Assembly: GCA_001871925.1 (NCBI GenBank)
Contig: MNWZ01000154.1
Location: 1 to 35,251 of the forward strand
Length of the DNA stretch: 35,251 nucleotides
Direction of reading: 5' to 3'
Origin: Zetaproteobacteria bacterium CG1_02_53_45
GTDB taxonomy: Bacteria > Pseudomonadota > Zetaproteobacteria > Mariprofundales > Mariprofundaceae
A program made the position numbers and the translations under genes. Positions 27,359-35,251 of this stretch are shown here, piece by piece. Each line of letters starts with the position of its first letter. Position 1 is the stretch's first letter. The notes below the pieces were generated by a model. The model was not told the DNA's origin and did no database searches. It worked only from the letters and a program-made list of their open reading frames with translations.

Positions 27359-29821
27359 TCACCCGGCTACTTTTTTCAGCCATTGCCAGTAGTGCTGCGC
27401 CTGTTCGCGCCGGGAGGGGCTCGGCGCTGACCAGTAACGGGCCTGCGGCTGGCTGTCGCGCCATGTTACCATTACAGCACCCTCGGCCGTATTGCGGATC
27501 TCTGCACCGATGCTGCGATAACGGGCGACAACCTTTGCGGCCGGAAACCGGTAATGATTATGCGCACCCGTCTGTGCCACGGCCAATGCAGGCGCCAGCC
27601 GTCTGATAAAGCTGGCCGTGCTGGATGTGCGGCTGCCATGATGCGGCATCAGCATGGCACCTACAGCCTCTATGTCGCTGGCAAGCAGTGCCCGCTCACT
27701 TGCCGTTTCAATATCGCCCGGCCACAACAGATGTATCGCGTCGCTCAATGCCACGGATACCACCAGAGAGGTGTTGTTTTCATTGTTCGGGGCAAAACCG
27801 CGCGGCGGCCACAGGATGGTAAGCGCTGCGGCGGTTTTGCTACCGGGGTCTTCTAGCCGGTGACTGTCGCCTCTGGCCAGCCAGCGCACGCGCGTGCCCT
27901 GTGCTGCTGCCTGCGCGATGATACTGTGCACCTGTTGGTCTCTGCGCGCTGCCGGCGCATCCGGTAGCCAGATCTCATCAATGTGATTGACCGCTTGCAG
28001 CAGGGAGAGCGCACCGCCGAGATGATCGGCTTGCGCATGACTGAGAATCAGCAGATCCACATGGGTAAAGCCCAGGGTGCGCAGGCCGGCAGCTACCGTG
28101 GTGCCGCCGTTATAGCGGCTGCCGGCCCGACCCGGCACATCCACAACGATAACCCTGCCACCGGGCAGCAGCAGGGTGGAGGCTGCTGCCTGACCGACAT
28201 CCCATGCCACCCAGAGCGGTGCATCCACATCGCGCTCGTGCAGTACTGCTGCCGTATAGAGGCCGACAACCAGAGAGGCCAGCAGTGCTGCGCGCGCATA
28301 CGATCTGTGCAACAGCAGCCAGCCGGCGAACAGCATGCCGGCGAAATAGAGGCCGCCCAGCCATAACGGCGGATGCACGGCCCATACCACGCCGGCAGGC
28401 AGGGTCATCAGCCAGTGCAGCACGACCAGGCCGATCTCTACAGCGAAGCCTGCCGCCTGCATCAGCAGTGCCGCCAGCGTCGGCAGATTGAACAGGGCGG
28501 CCAGCTCCGCCAGCACGCCCATCGGCATGACCAGCAGCCCGTAGATCGGCACCAGCATCAGGTTGGCCAGCAGCGTATAGACGGGCAGCCGACCGAAAAT
28601 CGCCAGTGTGATGGGCAGTGTCGCCAGCGTGGCAACCAGCGATACCCAGAGCAGTGTTCTGGCCGCCGGGATCAACTGCCGCACGGAGAGTGTGGCGCGG
28701 CTCTCTGTTTTCATATCTGTCGCCCAGAGCAGTAGTGCGGCGGTTGCGGTAAATGAGAGCCAGAGGGAGAGCGAGGCAACCGAGGCAGGATCAAACAGCA
28801 GGATCAGCCCGAGGGCCGCCAGCAGGATGTTCAGCGGTGCATGACGTGCCGACAGGCTTAATGCCAGCACGCCTGCTGCCAGCATGATGGCGGCACGCAC
28901 GGCAGGCAGCGGCCAGCCGGCGATCAGCGCATAGGCCATGGCCGCCACGATCCCGCCCAGCATGGCCAGCGTACGCACAGGCAGCGTGACGATCCAGGCC
29001 TCCCTGCGCGTTAACAGCCACCAGAGCAGGGCCATGCCTGATGCCGCCACCATGCCGACATGCATGCCGGAGATAGCCAGCAGATGCGCGGTTCCTGTTG
29101 CCGCGAAGGCCGTGTTGACGCTATCAGCTACAAGTGAGCGCTCGCCGAGCAGTAGCGCCCGCAGCACGCCAGCCGGCGCTTGGATCACTCCTGTCAAAGC
29201 CTTGCTGATGCGCTCTCGCCCCTGTTGCAGTGCGGAGTTGCCGGGCGAGAGCAGCTGCAACGCTCCGCGTATGCTGCCGATCAGGGCAATATGGTGATCA
29301 AAACACCATGCGCGATAATCAAAAGCACCCGGATTGTACCTGTTTTCGGGTCGGTGCCAGCGGGCAGAGAAATGAATGCGGTCACCGGCATGCAGCTCTG
29401 TGTGGCCGGATGGATTGTGGTAGATATAGAGCAGCGCCTTGCCGGCGAGAGCCGCACCATCATCGCGAAGCATCTCATGCAGTTGCAGGCGGGTAAAAGC
29501 GGGGGTCTGTACTATCTGCTGAATACGGGCCGAGCTGCTTGCGGGGGTTGCCAGCCAGCTCTGATCCACGTTTACGCTGCCGGCATCCAGCAGCAGATCG
29601 CCCGTGCCCCAGAGGAAGGCCAGCAATAATAGCAGGGCAGGGGTGCGGCGGCGCAGGATCAACAGAGACAGTGCCAACAGAGGCAGCAGTAGAGCAGAGG
29701 AAAGCAGCGAAACAATATCGCTGCGTGCCAGAGCTACTCCGGCTGCCCATGCGCATACCGGCCATAGCATCGGCAGGCTGTCGGGTTGTATATACGCAGC
29801 AAACCGGCCGGTTTGTGTCAT
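27359..29821 (-). CDS. comEC: DNA internalization-related competence protein ComEC/Rec2
   Basis: LLAISGMHVGMVAASGMALLWW competence domain plus C-terminal metallo-beta-lactamase-like LILSHAQADHLGG. Confidence 0.93.
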   Translation of the reverse strand: MTQTGRFAAYIQPDSLPMLWPVCAWAAGVALARSDIVSLLSSALLLPLLALSLLILRRRTPALLLLLAFLWGTGDLLLDAGSVNVDQSWLATPASSSARIQQIVQTPAFTRLQLHEMLRDDGAALAGKALLYIYHNPSGHTELHAGDRIHFSARWHRPENRYNPGAFDYRAWCFDHHIALIGSIRGALQLLSPGNSALQQGRERISKALTGVIQAPAGVLRALLLGERSLVADSVNTAFAATGTAHLLAISGMHVGMVAASGMALLWWLLTRREAWIVTLPVRTLAMLGGIVAAMAYALIAGWPLPAVRAAIMLAAGVLALSLSARHAPLNILLAALGLILLFDPASVASLSLWLSFTATAALLLWATDMKTESRATLSVRQLIPAARTLLWVSLVATLATLPITLAIFGRLPVYTLLANLMLVPIYGLLVMPMGVLAELAALFNLPTLAALLMQAAGFAVEIGLVVLHWLMTLPAGVVWAVHPPLWLGGLYFAGMLFAGWLLLHRSYARAALLASLVVGLYTAAVLHERDVDAPLWVAWDVGQAAASTLLLPGGRVIVVDVPGRAGSRYNGGTTVAAGLRTLGFTHVDLLILSHAQADHLGGALSLLQAVNHIDEIWLPDAPAARRDQQVHSIIAQAAAQGTRVRWLARGDSHRLEDPGSKTAAALTILWPPRGFAPNNENNTSLVVSVALSDAIHLLWPGDIETASERALLASDIEAVGAMLMPHHGSRTSSTASFIRRLAPALAVAQTGAHNHYRFPAAKVVARYRSIGAEIRNTAEGAVMVTWRDSQPQARYWSAPSPSRREQAQHYWQWLKKVAG

Positions 29822-29842
29822 GGTTCAGCCGGTTGCACGGGA

Positions 29843-30922
29843 TCAGTCCGGGTAGACTATCCGGCCACGAATCATCTGGTCCGAATCCAGCATCAGGCGC
29901 TCTACCTGCTCGAGGTGCGGTGCCTCCGCCATGGTATCCACCCCCCGGCCGGACCAGAGGGAAACGGCATCGCGCCCGCCGATCAGTATAGGTGCCTGAT
30001 AGAGGACAAGCTCATCGGTGCAGTGTGCTTCAAGAAAAGAGGCGTGCAGCTCGCCGCCGCCCTCAAGCAGTAGCTGCAGTCGACCATCGCGGGCCAGATG
30101 TTTGAGCGCATCGCCCAGACTGCCGACCTGTTCGATTGCGACACCCGCCTGCCGCCATTGCTCCGTATGTGCATTGATGCTGCGCACATAAAATCGAGCC
30201 GGCGCCTCTGCTGACAGCAGCTTGCAGTCGGCAAAGAATTTAGGCGTTTCAAAGCACATGACGACGCGAAGCGGCACATCGCCGATGATAGGAACCCCGC
30301 GCACGGTCAACGATGGATTATCATGCTTCAAGGTGCCGGCGCCAACGATAATGGCATCGCTGGCGGCTCGCAGTCTCTGCGCATGCAGGCGTGATGCTTC
30401 ACCGCTGATCCATTGTGACTGGTGGGTGCGCGTGGCCATTTTGCCATCCAGAGAGATGGCCGCTTTGGCGGTGACATAGGGTCTGCCTGTGCGTAGATAG
30501 TGGAAGAACGGCAGATTCAGCCCCTCGGCCTGCGCGCGTAGTACACCGGCAGTCACACTGATGCCTGCGGCTTCCAGTATTTTATGGCCGCCGGCCATTT
30601 TCGGGTTAGGGTCGGATGAAGCATAGACCACATGGCGAATGCCGGCGCGCCGGATGGCTTCGGTGCAGGCGGGTGTGCGTCCGTGCGAGGCACAGGGCTC
30701 AAGCGTGACGTAGAGTGTGCCGCCACGCGCTCTTTTGCCGGCCACCTGTAGTGCCACGGCTTCGGCATGCGGGCCGCCCGCGCGCTTGTGCCAGCCCAGC
30801 CCGACAACCTCCCCGTTGTTGACAACAATAGCGCCAACACGCGGGTTCGGATGCGTTGTACCGCCGCCTTTCTTGGCCAGCTCAATGGCCTGCTGCATCA
30901 ATACTTCATGTGGGTTTGACAT
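29843..30922 (-). CDS. ribD: Bifunctional pyrimidine deaminase/reductase of riboflavin synthesis
   Basis: MQQAIELAKKGGGTTHPNPRVGAIVV; GGPHAEAVAL; VTLEPCASHGRTPACTEAI; reductase domain SLDGKMATRTHQSQWISG. Confidence 0.96.
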   Translation of the reverse strand: MSNPHEVLMQQAIELAKKGGGTTHPNPRVGAIVVNNGEVVGLGWHKRAGGPHAEAVALQVAGKRARGGTLYVTLEPCASHGRTPACTEAIRRAGIRHVVYASSDPNPKMAGGHKILEAAGISVTAGVLRAQAEGLNLPFFHYLRTGRPYVTAKAAISLDGKMATRTHQSQWISGEASRLHAQRLRAASDAIIVGAGTLKHDNPSLTVRGVPIIGDVPLRVVMCFETPKFFADCKLLSAEAPARFYVRSINAHTEQWRQAGVAIEQVGSLGDALKHLARDGRLQLLLEGGGELHASFLEAHCTDELVLYQAPILIGGRDAVSLWSGRGVDTMAEAPHLEQVERLMLDSDQMIRGRIVYPD

Positions 30923-30980
30923 CTCTTCTGGCACCATCCCATTAAGCTGGCGTTTTCTTTTCCGCAAATCAAGCCATAGC

Positions 30981-31754
30981 ATGCGGCTCATGCTGATGAT
31001 GATCTCTCCCGCCAAGAAGCTCGATAGTGCTACCTGTGCCGAAACGACCCGTTTCAGCGAAGCGGAGTTGCTGGAGCACGCTGCCGAGCTGGCCACATTG
31101 ATGCGCGATATGGACAGTTTTCAGGTGGCCGGCCTGATGAAGCTGTCGATGAATCTGGCCGACCTGAATGTGCAGCGCTTTCAACGCTGGCAACGCCCGT
31201 TTACCGCCGCCAATGCCAGAGAGGCGATCTTCAGCTTTCGCGGCGATGTCTATCAGGGCATGGATGCCGATTCGTTCAGCAGCGATGAGTTGAGCTTTGC
31301 CCAGTCTCACCTGCGTATCCTCTCCGGCCTCTATGGTTTGCTGCGCCCGCTGGATCTGATGCAGCACTACCGGCTGGAGATGGGCACGAAACTGGCCAAT
31401 GCCCGCGGGCCTGATCTCTATGCCTTCTGGGGATCCATCATTACCGATGCAGTGAATCGGGCACTGGCGGGGCAGGGTGATGATATCCTGATTAATCTGG
31501 CTTCCGGCGAATATTTCAAGGCTGTGCAGCAGCAGGGTATTCGCGGACGTATCATAACGCCGGTGTTCAAGGAGTGCAGGAACGGGCAGTATAAAATTAT
31601 CAGCTTCAACGCCAAGCGAGCACGCGGCCTGATGTGCCGGTATATCATTCAGCATGCGCTGAGTGAGCCAGAGCAGCTCAAGGATTTTGATTTGGCCGAC
31701 TATCGCTATTCAGCTGAGCTGAGCGCAGGCGATCAGTGGGTTTTCATCCGCTGA
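30981..31754 (+). CDS. yaaA: YaaA family protein (peroxide stress/DUF328)
   Basis: MMISPAKKLD; GLYGLLRPLDLMQHYRLEMGTKL; NLASGEYFKAV; KRARGLMCRYII. Confidence 0.94.
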   Translation: MRLMLMMISPAKKLDSATCAETTRFSEAELLEHAAELATLMRDMDSFQVAGLMKLSMNLADLNVQRFQRWQRPFTAANAREAIFSFRGDVYQGMDADSFSSDELSFAQSHLRILSGLYGLLRPLDLMQHYRLEMGTKLANARGPDLYAFWGSIITDAVNRALAGQGDDILINLASGEYFKAVQQQGIRGRIITPVFKECRNGQYKIISFNAKRARGLMCRYIIQHALSEPEQLKDFDLADYRYSAELSAGDQWVFIR

Positions 31755-31931
31755 GGCAGTGCCCGACCGGGATGCGTCTACTCTATTCCGCGGAAATATG
31801 GGCCGGGTAAGTGAGCCCTCGGCCGAGCGGGGAGCAGACGGGTGGTACGCACATCGCTTCGATGGGTTGATATATTTTAAATAATTGTAATAATCATTTG
31901 TTTGCTTCAGCACGGCAGGAGGGCAGCCAGC

Positions 31932-33428
31932 GTGGTTGATAAGTGGACCGACAGATTCAGCATAGAAGATAAAAGGCTCAGCGATCAGTTTCGTATTTTC
32001 GCTATCCTGCTGCTGCTTACCCCTACGGCTGTATTTCTCTATATCGCCAGTGACCTGGCCTCTTTGTCCGAACTGCTGCAGGCCCGGTATATTGTCCCTT
32101 ACCTCTTCTCGTTTATCATCACGCTGGGTGTGCTGGCCCTGCTACAGAGCATGTTTTCGCAACTCTCCTCCATTTCGTCGGCGATGATGAGCCGGGTGGA
32201 ACATCAGCCGGGCGCGCTCGAGGATGTGCAGGGTGCATATGAGCTGCGTGGTATTGTCGGCAGTTTCGGTACACTGCTCGAGCAGTACCAACGCGCCACC
32301 ACCGACCTCCAGCGCAGGGCGCTTGAACTGCTGTTGATCAAGGAGCTGTCCAACGAAGCCAGTGCTAATCTGGATATGCTGACACTGCTCAATATCCTGC
32401 TCGACAAAATCATGCAGGTGAACAAGGTCAATATAGGTTCTGTTTTTCTCGTTGAGGAGGATGGTGAACATTTCCGTATTATTGGTTGCCGGGGCATTGA
32501 GGGTGACAACATCATTGGCAGCACCGTTGCGATCAAAGACTCCATAGCCCACTCGCTGGTTGAGCAGGGCAGCAAGTCATTGCTGGTGGATGATATCGAA
32601 ACAGATCTGCGCTTCGGAAAAAAGAATGATCCGAAATATGGTTCGCCATCGTTTCTGTCACTGCCGGTGCGTTGTGGCGAGGATCTGGTTGCGGTTATTA
32701 ACCTGGCTCACAAGGATAATGATGAGCTCTTTCAACAGGAAGATGTCGAACTGGCAACGATCATGATTCATGAGATCGGTTTTGCACTGGAGAATGCCCG
32801 TGCCCATTCCGAAATCAAACACCATGTCGAGCTTCTTGAGCAGCAGACCATTGTGCTGAAGGAGGAGATTCGTCGGCGCAAGCTGGCAGAGAAAGAGCTG
32901 GAAAGCCTTGCTCTCAAGGACACGCTGACGGGGATTTCCAACCGCTATATGTTTATTGATCGGCTGGAAGTGGCGGTAGCGCATGCGCAGCGGCGCAGGG
33001 CAAAGCTGGCCGTGATGTTTGTTGATCTGGATCGGTTCAAGTTTATCAATGATACATATGGCCATGCGGCCGGTGATGAGGTGTTGCGCAATGTTGCCAC
33101 GCGCATGACATCCTGCCTGCGTGAGATTGACCTGATTGCCCGCTACGGCGGGGATGAGTTTACCGTTACGCTGATGGATGTGACCGATAGAGCCGGGATC
33201 ATGCACGTTGCCAATAAGATTATTCAGGCCCTGCAGCAGCCGATCAGGCTCAATAGTGTTGAGCTTGCTGTAGGGTGCAGTATCGGCATCACTATTTATC
33301 CTGACGATTCGGAGAACTTTGAAGCGCTGATCCGCAATGCTGATGCGGCCATGTATGTTGCCAAGCAGGATCGCGATGCCAGTTTTCACTTTTATACACC
33401 GCCACTACCCGAGACTGAAGCCGGCTGA
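31932..33428 (+). CDS. GAF-GGDEF diguanylate cyclase with N-terminal TM region
   Basis: Two N-terminal TM helices; GAF-like segment; DTLTGISNRYMF...VDLDRFKFINDTYGHAAGDEVL...ARYGGDEFTV; GTG start at 31932 after GGAGGG. Confidence 0.93.
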   Translation: MVDKWTDRFSIEDKRLSDQFRIFAILLLLTPTAVFLYIASDLASLSELLQARYIVPYLFSFIITLGVLALLQSMFSQLSSISSAMMSRVEHQPGALEDVQGAYELRGIVGSFGTLLEQYQRATTDLQRRALELLLIKELSNEASANLDMLTLLNILLDKIMQVNKVNIGSVFLVEEDGEHFRIIGCRGIEGDNIIGSTVAIKDSIAHSLVEQGSKSLLVDDIETDLRFGKKNDPKYGSPSFLSLPVRCGEDLVAVINLAHKDNDELFQQEDVELATIMIHEIGFALENARAHSEIKHHVELLEQQTIVLKEEIRRRKLAEKELESLALKDTLTGISNRYMFIDRLEVAVAHAQRRRAKLAVMFVDLDRFKFINDTYGHAAGDEVLRNVATRMTSCLREIDLIARYGGDEFTVTLMDVTDRAGIMHVANKIIQALQQPIRLNSVELAVGCSIGITIYPDDSENFEALIRNADAAMYVAKQDRDASFHFYTPPLPETEAG

Positions 33429-33439
33429 CGCTGGCCGGG

Positions 33440-34810
33440 CTAGCGGTTCTTCTCTCCGCCGGTTCTGGCGCTGTTTTTCTCCAGTCCTGCAAGTACCATC
33501 TCCTTGAGTGTCTGGTGCTGCATGGCCTGATCCATTGCTTCATCCCGCGCCTGCAACAGCCGGTCAACCGCAGGCTCTGCCGGCAGTCGCCACAGCATCA
33601 TGCCATCGCCTTCGTTGCCGGAGCGGATGGCTTCGAGGATATGTCGGGTTTGCAGGGTATCCATATCCCGGGCCGGCACATAAGGCGGCTTCCCCTCGCT
33701 GGTAAGAAGAATGAGCTCAGCGCTGTGCAGTTTATCCAGTATGGTCTCCGACACATTTAACGGCACGCCGAGCCAGCGCGCCATTTCGTCGAGTTGCCAG
33801 TCGCTCTGCTGCCGGTAGTAGTGGCGACCGATATAGAACATGGCCAGCAGGGCCAGCTTTTCTGTCATGCGGGCGCTCAGTTGCTGTGTGCCGTGCCGGA
33901 CAGCCAGATGTTCGGGATGCTGGCAGTAGAAAGCGATGCTGGTGCCCAGCAGTAAAATCAGCCAGCTGACAAACAGCCAGATCATGAACATGATCAGGAT
34001 GGCAAAGCCGGAATAGATGGCCGTGTAGTTGCCTGAATTGGCAACAAAGGTGCCGAATGCCCAGCCGGCGGTCTCCCAGGCAATGCCGGCGACAGTGCCA
34101 CCGATCAGTGCCGGACCGATCTTCACACGGGTGTTCGGCATGAATATATAAACAAAGGTAAAGGCGATGATCACCAGCACATAGGGGATGATCTGGCCGA
34201 TGGAGTGCACAAGCAGGCCGAGAACAGGCATGCCGGCCAGGGTGTCAACCACGGTCGAGTTCATCAGTGATGCTGTCATGCCGAGTGCGGAGAAAATCAG
34301 CAATGGTCCGACGAGAATCACGCTCAGGTACTCGCTGAAGCGTTGGCCCAGTGGTCTGGCCTGTTCGATGTGCCAGATATAATTGAAGGACTTCTCGATC
34401 TTGTGCAGCAGCGAGATGACCGTGTAGATCAACATGCCTAGTCCCAATGAGCCCAATACGCCGACCTTGATGTTATCGACAAAGCCGACAATCTGCCGGG
34501 CTATCTCTTCGCCCTTGTCGCCGAGCGCCGACAGGGTACTCACCAGCATCGGTTCAAGCTGGTTCTGGACGCCAAAGCCTTTGAGTACCGAGAAGGTGAG
34601 TGCCAGCAGTGGCACCAGCGACAGCAGCGTTGTGTAGACCAGGCTCATCGAACGCAGGGTGAGCTGGCCTTCGAGGAAATCGCGCACCACGGCAAAGCTT
34701 ACCTGCAGCATGCGCGTAAGCAGCACCTTCCAGCTTGGAAATGATTCGATATCTTCCGGCCAGAGCATCTGCAGCAGGTCGGTTTTCCATTTCAATATCT
34801 GATTGTACAT
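33440..34810 (-). CDS. YihY/UPF0761 family inner membrane protein
   Basis: SLVYTTLLSLVPLLALTFSVLKGFG; YNYIWHIEQARPLGQRFSEYLSV-like region; GGTVAGIAWETAGWAFGTFVANSGNYTAIYSGFAILIMFMIWLFVSWLILLLG. Confidence 0.92.
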   Translation of the reverse strand: MYNQILKWKTDLLQMLWPEDIESFPSWKVLLTRMLQVSFAVVRDFLEGQLTLRSMSLVYTTLLSLVPLLALTFSVLKGFGVQNQLEPMLVSTLSALGDKGEEIARQIVGFVDNIKVGVLGSLGLGMLIYTVISLLHKIEKSFNYIWHIEQARPLGQRFSEYLSVILVGPLLIFSALGMTASLMNSTVVDTLAGMPVLGLLVHSIGQIIPYVLVIIAFTFVYIFMPNTRVKIGPALIGGTVAGIAWETAGWAFGTFVANSGNYTAIYSGFAILIMFMIWLFVSWLILLLGTSIAFYCQHPEHLAVRHGTQQLSARMTEKLALLAMFYIGRHYYRQQSDWQLDEMARWLGVPLNVSETILDKLHSAELILLTSEGKPPYVPARDMDTLQTRHILEAIRSGNEGDGMMLWRLPAEPAVDRLLQARDEAMDQAMQHQTLKEMVLAGLEKNSARTGGEKNR

Positions 34811-34999
34811 AGCACCTTCAGGCTGCCTGAGCAGCGGGTATCTCGCGTTATTGTAGCTTTTATATCACCCACGACAGCATGATGCAATCCGGTCTGCTCT
34901 GCAATCGCCGGGGCAAAGGCGGTGTTAGTGGTTTACCCGTCACTTTTGCATGGACGGATTTGAAGCCCCGCCTATAGTGTGACTATGAATAATACCATG

Positions 35000-35251
35000 T
35001 CACTGCTGTCCGGTTAAAGATTTCGCAGTAATAAAGTAGGCCTGAATTCCCAACGTTTATGGTATATTTGTAGTTATCTAGACAGCAAATTTACCCACTG
35101 GAGAATTCAGACCATGCAGCACACTAACACGATTTTTCACCAGATAATAAGAACTGTTCCTCGTCACCTTTTCGATCAGGTGGCACAGCGTTATAACGGG
35201 GATAAACGGACGCGCAGTCTCTCCTGCTGGACGCAGTTTTGTGTCATGGTT
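35000..35251 (+). mobile_element. Left end of an IS element (IS4-type), truncated by window edge
   Basis: Transposase start with short upstream region; exact left terminus uncertain. Confidence 0.6.
35114..35251 (+). CDS. Transposase N-terminus (DUF4372/IS4-family-like), partial
   Basis: MQHTNTIFHQIIRTVPRHLFDQVAQRYNGDKRTRSLSCWTQFCVMV runs off window end. Confidence 0.8.
   Translation, partial: MQHTNTIFHQIIRTVPRHLFDQVAQRYNGDKRTRSLSCWTQFCVMV

Noticed and set aside
31755-31931. c-di-GMP riboswitch upstream of the GGDEF gene
   Set aside because: No GEMM-like core; only a short palindrome (CTCGGCCGAG) that could be part of a terminator.
32658-33389. 243-aa minus-strand ORF
   Set aside because: Antisense shadow of the GGDEF gene.
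1-35251. CRISPR array, tRNA or rRNA genes
   Set aside because: No regularly spaced repeats and no recognisable tRNA/rRNA sequences were seen by eye; tRNAscan-type tools were not available.

Overview
The window is mostly an ordinary proteobacterial chromosomal segment: gpmI, polA, a lysC/csrA block, ExbB/ExbD, comEC, ribD, yaaA, a GGDEF protein, a YihY-type membrane protein, TRIC and TPR-sulfotransferase genes. An accessory island occupies the left ~10.8 kb and a truncated DUF4372/IS4-type IS element lies at the right edge. The left edge is the 3' part of a group II intron (maturase ORF plus domain V/VI). Convergent to it is a tightly packed minus-strand operon: nucleotidyltransferase (apparently frameshifted) -> HprK-like kinase -> sulfotransferase -> YkgJ-type Cys-cluster protein -> asparagine-synthetase-like protein without the glutaminase Cys -> short reverse transcriptase with an FIDD active site. 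The first junctions are 4-nt ATGA overlaps, and the RT is predicted to start inside the AsnB-like gene. Next to the RT, on the plus strand, is a short ORF with a good RBS and a leader-like W-x-x-P-x-I segment, overlapping a run of strong hairpins. The most interesting hypothesis is an RT linked to a peptide-tailoring (RiPP/lasso-like) gene set, with an adjacent precursor-like ORF and structured RNA. This is inference: no template/variable repeat pair, PqqD/RRE, leader peptidase or exporter was seen in the window. Other observations include an unannotated csrA with a clear terminator and a decayed EAL-domain relic. Coordinates and family calls come from reading the sequence and the supplied ORF track; no database search was run.
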